A stretch of 25,541 nt of DNA, from positions 1 to 25,541 of the forward strand of contig JAPPOW010000235.1 of assembly GCA_028817775.1 (NCBI GenBank), written 5' to 3'. The stretch comes from Candidatus Melainabacteria bacterium. GTDB taxonomy: Bacteria > Cyanobacteriota > Vampirovibrionia > LMEP-6097. This document shows, in pieces, positions 1 through 7,002 of this stretch (position 1 is its first letter; each line of letters opens with the position of its first letter). Made by a program: the position numbers and the translations under genes. Under the pieces are notes generated by a model that did no database searches, was not told where the DNA came from, and worked only from the letters and a program-made list of their open reading frames with translations.

Positions 1-41
1 TATAATGAAGCACAAACCGATAGAGGATAGTGTGTAAATAC

Positions 42-47
42 AAGGAG
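42..47 (+). promoter_or_regulatory. Ribosome binding site of the FKBP lipoprotein gene
   Basis: AAGGAG with a 9-nt spacer to ATG at 57. Strong Shine-Dalgarno sequences are not universal in this window, so it helps fix this start. A TATAAT at 1-6 could be the -10 element of the transcript, but its -35 would lie outside the window. Confidence 0.7.
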
Positions 48-56
48 TATTTTTAA

Positions 57-611
57 ATGAAACAATTAAAGTTATTAATGACCATGGTACTTGCTTTTGC
101 AGTCACTGCATGTGCTACCGGACCAAAGATCAGTACTGGTTCTGTAGTTAAAGTAGAGTACAAAGGTACACTCAAAGACGGTACAGTCTTTGACACAACT
201 GATGGCAAGGCGCCACTTAGCTTCCTAATGGGATCTGGCCAGGTTTTGCCTAAGTTCGAAGAGAACGTTGCCAAAATCGGTGCTGGTAAAACTGGTAAGT
301 TCACAATCAAAGCAGCTGATGCTTACCGAGCACCAGATCCTGAGAAAGTTCGTACTTACCCAAGAAACGAAAGTTTCAAAGACGTAGAACTTAAGGAGGG
401 TATTGTACTCTTTGCAAATACCAAGCTTCCAAATGGTCAAGTTCAACAAAGACCGATGAAAGTAATCAAACTTACTGATGAAGAAGTAACTATGGATCTT
501 AATCACCCACTTGCTGGTCAAGATCTAACTTTTGAAGTGAAAGTTATTGACGTAACTGAGCCTCAAAGTACGGCTTCAAGTGAAGAAGCTAAGACAGACG
601 AAGCTGCGTAG
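57..611 (+). CDS. SlyD-like FKBP-type peptidyl-prolyl isomerase, predicted lipoprotein
   Basis: Predicted prolyl cis-trans isomerase/chaperone of 184 aa. Residues 1-18 form a short basic-hydrophobic signal sequence ending in a lipobox (VTAC, Cys19), so the protein should be lipid-anchored outside the cytoplasm. The FKBP core starts near residue 29 with the usual strand carrying YKGTLKDGTVFD. The flap is replaced by a SlyD-type insert (about residues 88-150), and the family hallmark NHPLAGQ closes the domain before the last strand. The His/Cys-rich metal-binding tail of SlyD is absent; the tail is acidic and Ser/Ala-rich. The start is well supported by AAGGAG at 42-47, 9 nt before ATG. The gene is convergent with the next one across a shared terminator. 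Most SlyD proteins are cytoplasmic, so the exported form is notable. The family call is firm; the substrate is unknown. Confidence 0.9.
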   Translation: MKQLKLLMTMVLAFAVTACATGPKISTGSVVKVEYKGTLKDGTVFDTTDGKAPLSFLMGSGQVLPKFEENVAKIGAGKTGKFTIKAADAYRAPDPEKVRTYPRNESFKDVELKEGIVLFANTKLPNGQVQQRPMKVIKLTDEEVTMDLNHPLAGQDLTFEVKVIDVTEPQSTASSEEAKTDEAA

Positions 612-637
612 TTTAGGCTATTCAATTCAATAAACAA

Positions 638-671
638 AAAAAGAAGCAAGCCCATGGGCTTGCTTCTTTTT
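638..671. terminator. Bidirectional intrinsic terminator (perfect palindrome)
   Basis: A 34-nt perfect palindrome centred on CCATGG at 654/655, with an A-run on the left (636-642) and a T-run on the right (667-671). It reads as a Rho-independent terminator on both strands and lies exactly between two convergent genes. The TAA stop of the minus-strand gene (670-672) overlaps the foot of the stem. Confidence 0.88.
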
Positions 672-1503
672 ACCTCTCAGAGCTTAGTGGAATTGATTTT
701 AATTCCGTTACTTGATCGTAAGCCAGTCCAGGATCTGCATCCAGAGCTAGTTCACGAGTTACGTCATGTGAAAAATGATGATCTTCAGCAAAGGTTTCAA
801 CAGCAGGCGCGTCAAGCATCATCTCAACGACACTACCTGATTCAATACGCATATCATCCTTCTTAAGCATCTTAGTTGCTAAGTAAGCGGTAGTCGCGCC
901 AGTACCAAGAATCGTCATCTTGTCGAGCATGCCACCAATACCATAGCTAGAAAATGGTCTTACAAAAGCTGTCATCACGTAAGCTCCAGCTGCACCACCA
1001 AGTCCAGCTGTTGCTCCAAAGATCATTTTTTTGCGTTTGTAAGTCATACTGCTATCAGTTACGGCAATACCATCTTTGAATAAAACTTTCTCCTTGACAC
1101 TAGCTTGAATATTCACAAAGCGTCTACCATTACCTGATGGCAACGAGATAGTATCAAAAGTCAATTCTAGTTTTGGATTACGTCCAAATCTACCTGGACC
1201 TTTGAATTCTGAAATATAGCCATGAACAAAACTATTAGCTGGGATGATGATGTAGTCACCAACCATGATATCTTCCATCACTTGACCAGTCACCTGGTCT
1301 CCTGCTTGGGTCAATCTAGTGTCAAGTGGCGTATTAAGACTCACTGGTACTTTGAGACCGCGCGGCAAATAGTAGCCCTCGTTGTGAACTACCCCAGCCG
1401 ACAAAACCTCGGGATTGAGGCCCGAAGCTGCTTCCTCAGCGGCTCTCACTTGCCCTATAAGTAGCAAGCTAATTAAAACTAGACGTAACAAAGATAAACC
1501 CAT
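670..1503 (-). CDS. Exported hypothetical protein with glycine-rich C-terminal segment
   Basis: Function not recognised. I start it at the ATG at 1503 (277 aa) because this gives a clean signal peptide: MGLSLLRLVLISLLLIG followed by a polar stretch, with cleavage after about VRA. The frame stays open to 1650, but that extension would translate one arm of the inverted repeat at 1551-1634 and is unlikely. The mature part contains a beta-rich domain (about mature residues 30-140) with phrases such as VPVSLNTPLDTRL and GDYIIIPANSFVHGYI. These resemble the barrel-like domain of TrbI/TraB-type or outer-membrane-associated proteins, but only loosely. A Gly/Ala-rich hydrophobic segment (GATAGLGGAAGAYVM) follows and could span or insert into a membrane. 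The tail is acidic. No clear Shine-Dalgarno sequence precedes the ATG. Confidence 0.7.
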   Translation of the reverse strand: MGLSLLRLVLISLLLIGQVRAAEEAASGLNPEVLSAGVVHNEGYYLPRGLKVPVSLNTPLDTRLTQAGDQVTGQVMEDIMVGDYIIIPANSFVHGYISEFKGPGRFGRNPKLELTFDTISLPSGNGRRFVNIQASVKEKVLFKDGIAVTDSSMTYKRKKMIFGATAGLGGAAGAYVMTAFVRPFSSYGIGGMLDKMTILGTGATTAYLATKMLKKDDMRIESGSVVEMMLDAPAVETFAEDHHFSHDVTRELALDADPGLAYDQVTELKSIPLSSER

Positions 1504-1550
1504 GTAATAGTAAATCGGCGCCAAGAATAGTGGGCTCCATAGTCCAAATG

Positions 1551-1634
1551 ACCTATTAGGGTCGTATATGGACATTGGACATTTCTGTGCAGATACACGT
1601 TTATGTCCAATGTCCATATACGACCCTAATGGGT
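1551..1634. repeat. Long inverted repeat between divergent genes
   Basis: Arms 1551-1582 and 1603-1634 pair over 32 bp with a single T:G position, around a 20-nt loop. Each arm carries the motif TGTCCAATGTCC or its complement. It lies between the divergent starts at 1503 (minus) and 1651 (plus), and its right arm touches the -10 box of the plus-strand gene. It could be an operator, a cruciform or a mobile palindromic unit. No second copy was seen in the window. Confidence 0.85.
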
Positions 1635-1639
1635 ATAAT
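1634..1639 (+). promoter_or_regulatory. -10 box of the CNNM/CorC-like gene
   Basis: Consensus TATAAT ends 11 nt before the ATG at 1651, so the transcript would have a leader of only a few bases. No good -35 is visible at 16-18 bp, where the inverted-repeat arm lies. No Shine-Dalgarno sequence precedes the ATG. Confidence 0.5.
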
Positions 1640-1650
1640 AAGCTCAGCAA

Positions 1651-2961
1651 ATGCTAGAAACCCTCTATTCAATTCTGCTAATTCTAGGTTTAATCTTGCT
1701 CAACGGTACTTTTGTTGCTGCTGAGTTTGCGATTGCACGGGTTAGGAAAACTCACATAGACCAAATAGTTGAGTCCGAACCGGGTCAATATTCTGACGGT
1801 AAAGTCAAAGCGGCTAAAGTCTTGCAAAAAATGATCGTTAATATCAACGATTATATCTCTGCTTGCCAAGTGGGTATTACCATTGCCAGTCTCGCTCTTG
1901 GTGCAGTGGCAGAAGCCCGCATCGAGAAGTGGATTGAGCCTTGGCTAGCACATATTGAGTTTCCATTTGACAGTCATATCATTTCAATCACACTAGCAAT
2001 TGCTCTAGTTACTTTCTTCCATGTCATCCTCGGCGAAGTAGTACCCAAAAATATCGCTATCATCAATCCTGACAAAACCAGTCTCAGACTAGCTTACTTC
2101 CTGCGTAGCTTACACTGGTTCTTCAAGGTCCCTGTTCATGCTCTAAATGCTTGCGCCAATTTTGTACTTGGGGTCATGGGCATTGAACTTAACTTTGATG
2201 ACACAGCCCACTCAGAAGCTGAAATTAAAATGATCCTCAGTTCATCACAAGAACAAGGAGTACTTGAAGCAGAAGAAGAACAGTTAATTCAGAATGTATT
2301 TGACTTCAATGATACTATCGCTCGTGATGTGATGGTACCGCGCTCAGATATGATCTGCCTCAATGACAAACTCAGTATCGCTGAAGCCAGTCATGAAACT
2401 AACAAAACCAGTCACACTCGCTTCCCGGTCTATCACGACAAGATCGACAATATTGTTGGTTACATTAGTATCAAAGATATTCTCAAAACTTACGAGACTG
2501 GTAATACCGACAACAATATCAAATCCATTGCTAATGACCCTCTCAAGGTCTCTGATGGCATGTACATTATTGACTTACTTGAATTGATGCAAGAGAAAAA
2601 GAAACCAATGGCAATGTTAATTGATGAATTTGGTGGTGTCTCTGGACTAGCTACAGTTGAAGATATAGTAGAAGAACTTTTTGGTGAAATTGAAGATGAG
2701 GACGAAGAGGAAACTCAAGAGATTCAAGAACTAGCCAATGGCGATTACCTAATCGATGGGCTTGTGAACCTCAATGAAGTTAATGAAGTACTAAGCTCTA
2801 ACTTCAACTCAAGTCGTTTTGATACCATCGGTGGATTTGTTTTTGGTAGTATCGGCACTGAACCTAAAATCGGTGATGAAGTGGTTGTAGATGGTTACCT
2901 ACTTAGTGTTACTAAACATTCTAATAATAGAGTTAGAGAAGTTAGGATTTCTAAGCTTTAA
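1651..2961 (+). CDS. CNNM/CorC-family membrane protein with DUF21, CBS pair and CorC_HlyC domains
   Basis: A 436-aa integral membrane protein of the hemolysin-C/CorC/CNNM family, linked in other bacteria to Mg2+/Co2+ efflux or tolerance. The N-terminal DUF21 domain (about 1-185) starts with a long hydrophobic helix and has further hydrophobic segments near 69-90, 107-130 and 145-170, including the family motif HVILGEVVPKN. A CBS pair follows (about 200-330; DVMVPRSDM, RFPVYHDKIDNIVGYISIKD, MLIDEFGGVSGLATVEDIVEE). The acidic linker EIEDEDEEE leads into a C-terminal CorC_HlyC domain (about 355-432; YLIDGLVNLNEVNE, FDTIGGFVFG). Length and domain order are typical. The stop overlaps the stop of the convergent gene downstream. 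The ion transported is not determined by sequence. Confidence 0.93.
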   Translation: MLETLYSILLILGLILLNGTFVAAEFAIARVRKTHIDQIVESEPGQYSDGKVKAAKVLQKMIVNINDYISACQVGITIASLALGAVAEARIEKWIEPWLAHIEFPFDSHIISITLAIALVTFFHVILGEVVPKNIAIINPDKTSLRLAYFLRSLHWFFKVPVHALNACANFVLGVMGIELNFDDTAHSEAEIKMILSSSQEQGVLEAEEEQLIQNVFDFNDTIARDVMVPRSDMICLNDKLSIAEASHETNKTSHTRFPVYHDKIDNIVGYISIKDILKTYETGNTDNNIKSIANDPLKVSDGMYIIDLLELMQEKKKPMAMLIDEFGGVSGLATVEDIVEELFGEIEDEDEEETQEIQELANGDYLIDGLVNLNEVNEVLSSNFNSSRFDTIGGFVFGSIGTEPKIGDEVVVDGYLLSVTKHSNNRVREVRISKL

Positions 2962-3473
2962 GCAGAATGGGTTTTAATAACCACTGTTGAACTTGCGCTT
3001 CTATCTAGATCTACTTCTATCTCAGTCAAAGAACAAATTCCCAATATCTTGATTCCTGCAATACCTGAACAGCGAATGGTATCACCCACAGGCTCAACTT
3101 CTTGAACTAGCATCCCAATAGGGCGGCGACCTAGACCATCAATTCTAACCAAAGAGCCTTTTACTCTTTCTAAACCAGCAAGGGGCAAATCAGAGTCTAC
3201 TTCTCTCAGTACTATGTCACGTCCTAGATAAGGCCTAGCTGCTCTAACTTTAGTTTCAAAAAGGTGCTGCCTTTCTTCAAAACTTTCAGTTTCAGTCCGA
3301 GCTAAAATACCAGCCCCAGTAGCAGAACCATCAAGCCTCACTTGAGCTAAATCATCAGCTACGCAAAGGTGTGCTTCCTTTTCAGAACTAGCTTCTTGCC
3401 ATCTATCTTCATTAGTCCTAGCAACATCAAACTGCCACCTATTGTCAAAACCTCTTCTATCAATTAGGCCCAT
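2958..3473 (-). CDS. Hypothetical protein, 171 aa
   Basis: Not recognised. The protein is soluble, with no signal peptide or membrane helix. The N-terminal half is charged and acidic (WQEASSEKEAHLCVADD); the C-terminal half is beta-like and hydrophobic (RRPIGMLVQEVEPVGDTIRC, then GIAGIKILGICSLTEIEVDLD). Its stop codon overlaps that of the convergent CNNM-like gene in the tetranucleotide TTAA, so no terminator fits between them. The ATG at 3473 has no Shine-Dalgarno sequence and is preceded by a hairpin. It lies downstream of fic on the same strand (56-nt gap). The open frame and lack of competing frames support a real gene, with moderate certainty. Confidence 0.55.
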   Translation of the reverse strand: MGLIDRRGFDNRWQFDVARTNEDRWQEASSEKEAHLCVADDLAQVRLDGSATGAGILARTETESFEERQHLFETKVRAARPYLGRDIVLREVDSDLPLAGLERVKGSLVRIDGLGRRPIGMLVQEVEPVGDTIRCSGIAGIKILGICSLTEIEVDLDRSASSTVVIKTHSA

Positions 3474-3482
3474 GCTTGAAAT

Positions 3483-3505
3483 AATAACAAGGCGCCCTGG
3501 TTATT
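3483..3505 (-). terminator. Hairpin after fic, possible weak terminator
   Basis: AATAAC (3483-3488) pairs with GTTATT (3500-3505), continued inward by three more pairs after one mismatch. On the minus strand it lies 24 nt after the fic stop and 10 nt before the next ATG. There is no strong T-run, so termination is uncertain; it might instead affect translation of the downstream gene. Confidence 0.35.
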
Positions 3506-3529
3506 TAGAACCCATCATAACTAAATATA

Positions 3530-4627
3530 CTATCTTGCTTGATACCAAGTGCCGCGTCCTTGCCCATGACGACTAAGTTTGCCTGCTTCAAGTAGTTGAT
3601 AGATGGTGTATTTAATAGCCTCTCTATTTAAATCTGGAAACTCTTGTTCGAGATCAGCAATTTTAACCTGACCATTTTTATTTACGAAATCCAAAATCAA
3701 AGATTGACGCTGACTCAAGCCTTCCTCTAGCTGTGACTTGTCACAAACACCACCTGCATCAACTACTTTAGCCTGTAATTTAGAAATTAAATTCTCAATG
3801 CAGTCAAAGAAGTAAATAAACCAAAGCCCAAGGTTCTCCTCCTCAGTGAATCTATTGGCTTGAGCCTCCATCAAGTTTTGGTAATATTCCTTCTTGCGCT
3901 GCTCAATGACATGCTCAAAAGAAATATACTGAACAAACTTATAGCCAGACTTCATCATCAATAAATTAGTCAACAAGCGTGACAGACGACCATTACCATC
4001 CTGAAACGGATGAATAGAAAGAAACTCATAAACAAATGCTGCTATTACCAAGAGTGGATGAACCCCGGTATATGAGAGTCTTTCATTAGCCCAGTCAATC
4101 AGTTCAGCCATTTCTTTTGCTGTCAAATAGGGCTCAGTAGTATTAAAAACTATTCGTGACTTACCATCAGGATATTTAGCAACTACCTTATTTGATAAGG
4201 CTTTGTACTGCCCACAATGCCGCGTGTCCTTTGAACTATGTTTTAACAGTACACCGTGCAATTGTTTAATATATGATTCACTAAGAAACAAAGTTTCATA
4301 ACTTTCATAAATCAAATCAAGCGCTTCGTAATAACCAGTAACTTCTTCTTCATCGCGTGATTGTAATTTATTAATATCAAGGTCCTTGATCAAATCACGA
4401 ATTTCACTATCCTGTAATTTAGAACCTTCTATTCTAGTAGATGAACCGATACTTTGGATAGTAGAAAGTTCTTTGAGTTCACGCAAAAACTCCTCCGCTC
4501 CCTCCATCTCCAAATCAGACCAAGAAGCATTGAACTCATCAATATTCTTCAACTTAGAATTAATCAGTCCTTGGAGCTGTAAGTCCAAGCTGATGATATT
4601 GTCCAATCTTTCCCCATAATTCCCCAT
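3530..4627 (-). CDS. Fic-domain protein (AMP-transferase) with N-terminal inhibitory motif and C-terminal winged helix
   Basis: Predicted adenylyltransferase that AMPylates a protein target; about 365 aa. Counting from the first possible codon (TTG at 4639), the catalytic motif HPFQDGNGRLSR is at residues 210-221, with His210 as the catalytic base and DGN/GR binding ATP. The autoinhibitory motif (S/T)xxxE(G/N) is present upstream as STRIEG (67-72), a class II Fic arrangement in which Glu71 would block ATP binding. A Fic_N-like segment precedes it. The last 60 residues (QRQSLILDFVNKNGQVKIADLEQEF onward, split here as family text) form a winged helix-turn-helix, common in standalone Fic regulators. 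I prefer the ATG at 4627 over TTG at 4639; a 10-bp tandem duplication (4611-4630) at the start makes the exact choice uncertain. There is no obvious antitoxin partner. Confidence 0.92.
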   Translation of the reverse strand: MGNYGERLDNIISLDLQLQGLINSKLKNIDEFNASWSDLEMEGAEEFLRELKELSTIQSIGSSTRIEGSKLQDSEIRDLIKDLDINKLQSRDEEEVTGYYEALDLIYESYETLFLSESYIKQLHGVLLKHSSKDTRHCGQYKALSNKVVAKYPDGKSRIVFNTTEPYLTAKEMAELIDWANERLSYTGVHPLLVIAAFVYEFLSIHPFQDGNGRLSRLLTNLLMMKSGYKFVQYISFEHVIEQRKKEYYQNLMEAQANRFTEEENLGLWFIYFFDCIENLISKLQAKVVDAGGVCDKSQLEEGLSQRQSLILDFVNKNGQVKIADLEQEFPDLNREAIKYTIYQLLEAGKLSRHGQGRGTWYQAR

Positions 4628-4639
4628 AATTCCACACAA

Positions 4640-4678
4640 TTATACATATTTATCCACAAATTGTCCATTTTATACACA
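4640..4678 (+). promoter_or_regulatory. Phased cluster of DnaA-box-like 9-mers upstream of fic
   Basis: TTATCCACA at 4650-4658 is a perfect DnaA box and TTATACACA at 4670-4678 fits TTATNCACA in the same orientation, exactly 20 bp on. TTATACATA at 4640-4648 differs at one position and is exactly 10 bp before the first. The block is very AT-rich. It may be a DnaA-responsive promoter region or an operator for the Fic winged helix; an origin cannot be claimed from this alone. Confidence 0.45.
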
Positions 4679-4710
4679 TATTTAGATATAAACTACCTAG
4701 TTAAATCTGC

Positions 4711-4748
4711 TAGACTGGATTGCCGCGCCCTAGGGGGCTCGCAATGAC
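4711..4748. repeat. Palindromic repeat family A, short copy
   Basis: The end halves GGATTGC and GCAATGAC of the family-A element (GTCATTGCGA...GAAGCAATCC) flank a GC-rich centre containing CCCTAGGG. The element ends directly against the start codon of the MerC-like gene. Confidence 0.65.
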
Positions 4749-5165
4749 ATGTCAAAACAAAAAATAGTAGACAAAATAGGAATCACAGCCAGCACAATCT
4801 GTGCCATACATTGCGCGCTAGCACCACTGCTAATCACTATCGCTCCACTAGTTGGACTTGGCTTCTTGTTTGAAGAAAAATTCGAAACCATTTTTATTAT
4901 GGCAACAGTGGGCCTGGCCTTCTTAAGTATTGCTTGGGGTTTCCTCAAAAAACATAGAAGCTTTGAACCCTTTTACCTACTGCTTTTGGGGGCAGCGATC
5001 TTTTATATCTCACACAACTTTCATGACCTCATGCACTTCATCCCACATCCAATCTCGATGGGCCTCGGTGGACTTTCAATTGCAATTTCACATTACATCA
5101 ACTTGAGACTTTGCCATCATTACGACTGTGACAAGAGCTGCAGCAATCCGCTCCATAGTCAATAG
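4749..5165 (+). CDS. MerC-like small membrane protein
   Basis: A 138-aa inner-membrane protein resembling the MerC family. It begins with the typical DKIGITASTICAIHC segment, including the CAIHC cysteine pair of the first helix; MerC proteins use cysteines to carry Hg2+ across the membrane. Four hydrophobic helices can be drawn (about 12-38, 46-66, 73-90, 98-116). The tail is Cys/His-rich (LCHHYDCDKSCSNP) and may bind metal. No merR, merA or merT is nearby, so mercury resistance is unlikely to be the actual role; many MerC-like proteins in environmental bacteria are stand-alone. There is no convincing Shine-Dalgarno sequence: the ATG follows a palindromic repeat whose AGGGGG lies 11 nt away. 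Confidence 0.8.
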   Translation: MSKQKIVDKIGITASTICAIHCALAPLLITIAPLVGLGFLFEEKFETIFIMATVGLAFLSIAWGFLKKHRSFEPFYLLLLGAAIFYISHNFHDLMHFIPHPISMGLGGLSIAISHYINLRLCHHYDCDKSCSNPLHSQ

Positions 5166-5326
5166 TATTGCGCAATTAAACTCTTTTAATTGACAGTCAG
5201 GTCATAAGCCTAAAGCAGTCAGCGACTCAATCTAAGCTAGAAAAGTTCCCTAAATTAGATTTTTATTACTGAAGCTAGCTTGAATTCATAGGCAAAAGGC
5301 CCTATATTTAAATGACGCTTTTGTAG

Positions 5327-5357
5327 AGGGGACCTTGCGGTCTGTCAGCCGACCCCT
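5327..5357 (+). promoter_or_regulatory. Stem-loop in the nrdB leader region
   Basis: AGGGG (5327-5331) can pair with CCCCT (5353-5357), enclosing a small inner hairpin ACC-TTGC-GGT. There is no T-run, so it is not an obvious terminator of the preceding gene. It overlaps the first putative NrdR box. The rest of the 286-nt gap (5166-5451) holds nothing else I can name. Confidence 0.35.
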
Positions 5358-5410
5358 AGATAGAGTGTCCAATTAAATGATTTTAAGTATTGGAACACTA
5401 TATCTGGGAT
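5353..5410 (+). promoter_or_regulatory. Possible pair of NrdR boxes upstream of nrdB
   Basis: Two 16-mers match the NrdR-box consensus (ACACwATATaTwGTGT) at about 12 of 16 positions each: 5353-5368, strong in its right half (ATAGAGTGT), and 5395-5410, strong in its left half (ACACTATAT). Their starts are 42 bp apart, close to four helical turns. NrdR is the usual repressor of ribonucleotide reductase genes and acts on paired boxes. Location and phasing fit, but each match is imperfect. Confidence 0.4.
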
Positions 5411-5451
5411 CTAAACAAAAACTCAAGCGTCTCTAGAAACTACCCAAGCAT

Positions 5452-6498
5452 ATGACTACAAACACACAAGTAATAATTGACGATTTTGAAACTGACGCGA
5501 CTGACGCTGCGCTGCATGTTGATGTTGAAGAAGTGCCAGTGGCACCAGACGCTACCGGGCTACTTGCGCTGCGTGATTATTATAAGCCGTTTGAATACCC
5601 GCAGTGTTTTGAATACTTCAAATTACAACAACAAGCTCATTGGTTGCCAACCGAAGTACCAATGGCTGACGATATCGTTGACTTCAAAACCAAACTTACT
5701 GCCCAAGAGTCAAACTTAATTATTCAAGTACTTCGCTTCTTTACTCAAGGTGATCTTGAAGTACAGAACAATTACAACCAACAACTAGTTCACGTTTTCC
5801 CTAAGCCTGAGATCACTATGATGCTCACTAGCTTTGCAGCGATGGAAACAATCCACGTTTGGGCTTACTCGCATCTCAATGACACTCTAGGTCTGCCAGA
5901 AGTCGAGTACAAAGCTTTCCGTGAATATGAAGCAATGAAGAATAAATATGAATACCTTCAGAACTTCAAAATCGAAAGCGATCAGGACATCGCTCGTAAC
6001 TTAGCTGTCTTTGGTGGCTTCATGGAAGGTGTAGCTTTATTTGCTAGCTTTGCGATCTTGATGAACTTCCCAAGAAGAGGTCTACTCAAGAATGTGGGAC
6101 AAATTATTACTTGGTCAATCCGTGATGAGTCTTTGCACTCAGAAGGTGTGTGTTCACTATTTAGAGAATTTATTAAGGAGAAGCCTGAACTTTGGACTAA
6201 AGAGTTCCGTCAGGATCTTTACAATGCTTGCGATGATATGGTCAAGCTAGAGGACAACTTTATCGATACTTGTTTTGCACTAGGAGCGGTAGAGGGACTC
6301 TGTCCAAATGATGTCAAACGCTATATTAGATACGTTGCCAATAAGCGCCTCCACGATCTAAATCTCGAGCCACTTTACGACATCCCGGAGAATCCTCTAC
6401 CATGGCTCAACCTTATGGTTAATGGTAAGGAGCATGCCAACTTCTTTGAGACGCGTGCAACCGAATATGCCAAGGGTGCGATTATCGACGACTGGTAA
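5452..6498 (+). CDS. nrdB: Class I ribonucleoside-diphosphate reductase, small (beta) subunit
   Basis: The 348-aa radical-generating subunit of aerobic ribonucleotide reductase, which works with NrdA to make dNTPs. All di-iron ligands are visible at the spacing of E. coli NrdB: Asp101, Glu132, His135, Glu192, Glu226 and His229. The radical Tyr139 sits at His+4 (METIHVWAY), so this is a tyrosyl-radical enzyme, unlike the chlamydial Phe type. The C-terminus ends in an acidic/aromatic tail (AIIDDW) of the kind that docks into NrdA. The sequence style (FFTQGD, AVFGGFMEG, SIRDESLH) matches the subgroup common in alphaproteobacteria and many environmental lineages. No nrdA lies in the window, so the operon is split. 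The ATG has no Shine-Dalgarno sequence. Confidence 0.97.
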   Translation: MTTNTQVIIDDFETDATDAALHVDVEEVPVAPDATGLLALRDYYKPFEYPQCFEYFKLQQQAHWLPTEVPMADDIVDFKTKLTAQESNLIIQVLRFFTQGDLEVQNNYNQQLVHVFPKPEITMMLTSFAAMETIHVWAYSHLNDTLGLPEVEYKAFREYEAMKNKYEYLQNFKIESDQDIARNLAVFGGFMEGVALFASFAILMNFPRRGLLKNVGQIITWSIRDESLHSEGVCSLFREFIKEKPELWTKEFRQDLYNACDDMVKLEDNFIDTCFALGAVEGLCPNDVKRYIRYVANKRLHDLNLEPLYDIPENPLPWLNLMVNGKEHANFFETRATEYAKGAIIDDW

Positions 6499-6516
6499 GT
6501 TTACCGCGGTCCTGAA

Positions 6517-6609
6517 CTTCAATTACTGCGTTGCTGCGCTCTCCTCGGAATCCTCATTTACACTCAGTAAACTCCGGTTCCTCGGAGAGCTAGCGCCTTG
6601 TACTTGAAG
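6517..6609. repeat. Palindromic repeat family C, copy 1
   Basis: A 93-bp imperfect palindrome from CTTCAA to TTGAAG, starting 18 nt after the nrdB stop. The centre is CCTCA + TTTAC (6557-6561) + 5-nt loop + GTAAA (6567-6571) + CTCCGG, flanked by complementary CTCTCCTCGGAA/TTCCTCGGAGAG-like arms. It shares the GCGTT, CCTCATT, ACTyCGG and GCCTTG blocks with copies at 7003-7088 and 22443-22575. Confidence 0.8.
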
Positions 6610-6653
6610 CCCAGTCCTCGCTCAAACTAGACACTAGTAGGTTTTTCAGCCGT

Positions 6654-6680
6654 GTCGTTGCGAGGCACGAAGCAATCCAG
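6654..6680. repeat. Palindromic repeat family A, half copy
   Basis: GTCGTTGCGA...GAAGCAATCCAG is one arm of the family-A element. It lies just downstream of the minus-strand gene that ends at 6688. Confidence 0.7.
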
Positions 6681-6687
6681 TCAAGAG

Positions 6688-6945
6688 TTATTCAGTTAAA
6701 ACCTTTACCTCAAAAACTTGAGGCTCAATTGTTTCTGCCTTGCGCTCCAAGGCTCGGGTCCATACTTGATATTTAGTTTTAAGCAGCACAAACTCCTGCA
6801 AAACGGTTTTGTACTGTTTATTACTAAGTTTTTTTGCACGGTATTTGACTTCTTTGTCAGTTTGTCTCAGGCTAGACCGGCTCCACTGAAACAAAACTTG
6901 ATTGACCTTAAGCAGGCAATCATAGATCAGCTCTGTTATGTTCAT
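6688..6945 (-). CDS. Small hypothetical protein, 85 aa
   Basis: Not recognised. It has no signal peptide or membrane helix and is basic and helix-prone, with a Lys/Arg-rich middle (DKEVKYRAKKLSNKQYKTV) and an acidic end; it could be a small coiled-coil or nucleic-acid-binding protein. A real gene is supported by a good Shine-Dalgarno GGGAG (complement of 6952-6956), 6 nt before the ATG. It is isolated between two family-C repeats, one on each side, with no operon partner. An overlapping plus-strand frame (6718-7011) lacks such a start signal. Confidence 0.55.
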   Translation of the reverse strand: MNITELIYDCLLKVNQVLFQWSRSSLRQTDKEVKYRAKKLSNKQYKTVLQEFVLLKTKYQVWTRALERKAETIEPQVFEVKVLTE

Positions 6946-7002
6946 TGTTCACTCCCACGCTTAGACCCCCGGCGAAAATCCAAGCTTGATTTGTCATTAA
7001 AA

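Noticed and set aside
654..866. 70-codon plus-strand frame after the terminator
   Set aside because: It starts inside the terminator hairpin and is antisense to the C-terminus of the exported protein.
1504..1650. N-terminal extension of the minus-strand exported protein up to 1650
   Set aside because: It would translate one full arm of the inverted repeat and place the signal peptide at residue 50; the ATG at 1503 gives a normal signal peptide.
4640..4748. Chromosomal origin oriC
   Set aside because: DnaA-box-like sites are present, but none of the usual neighbours (dnaA, dnaN, gyrB, rpmH, gidA) is in the window, and no further box cluster was found.
4749..5165. Mercury-resistance operon
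   Set aside because: Only a MerC-like protein is present; there is no merR, merA, merT or merP nearby.
5166..5451. Riboswitch (e.g. cobalamin) in front of nrdB
   Set aside because: The stem-loop at 5327-5357 lacks recognisable conserved riboswitch elements, and the encoded enzyme is the iron-tyrosyl class, not B12-dependent.
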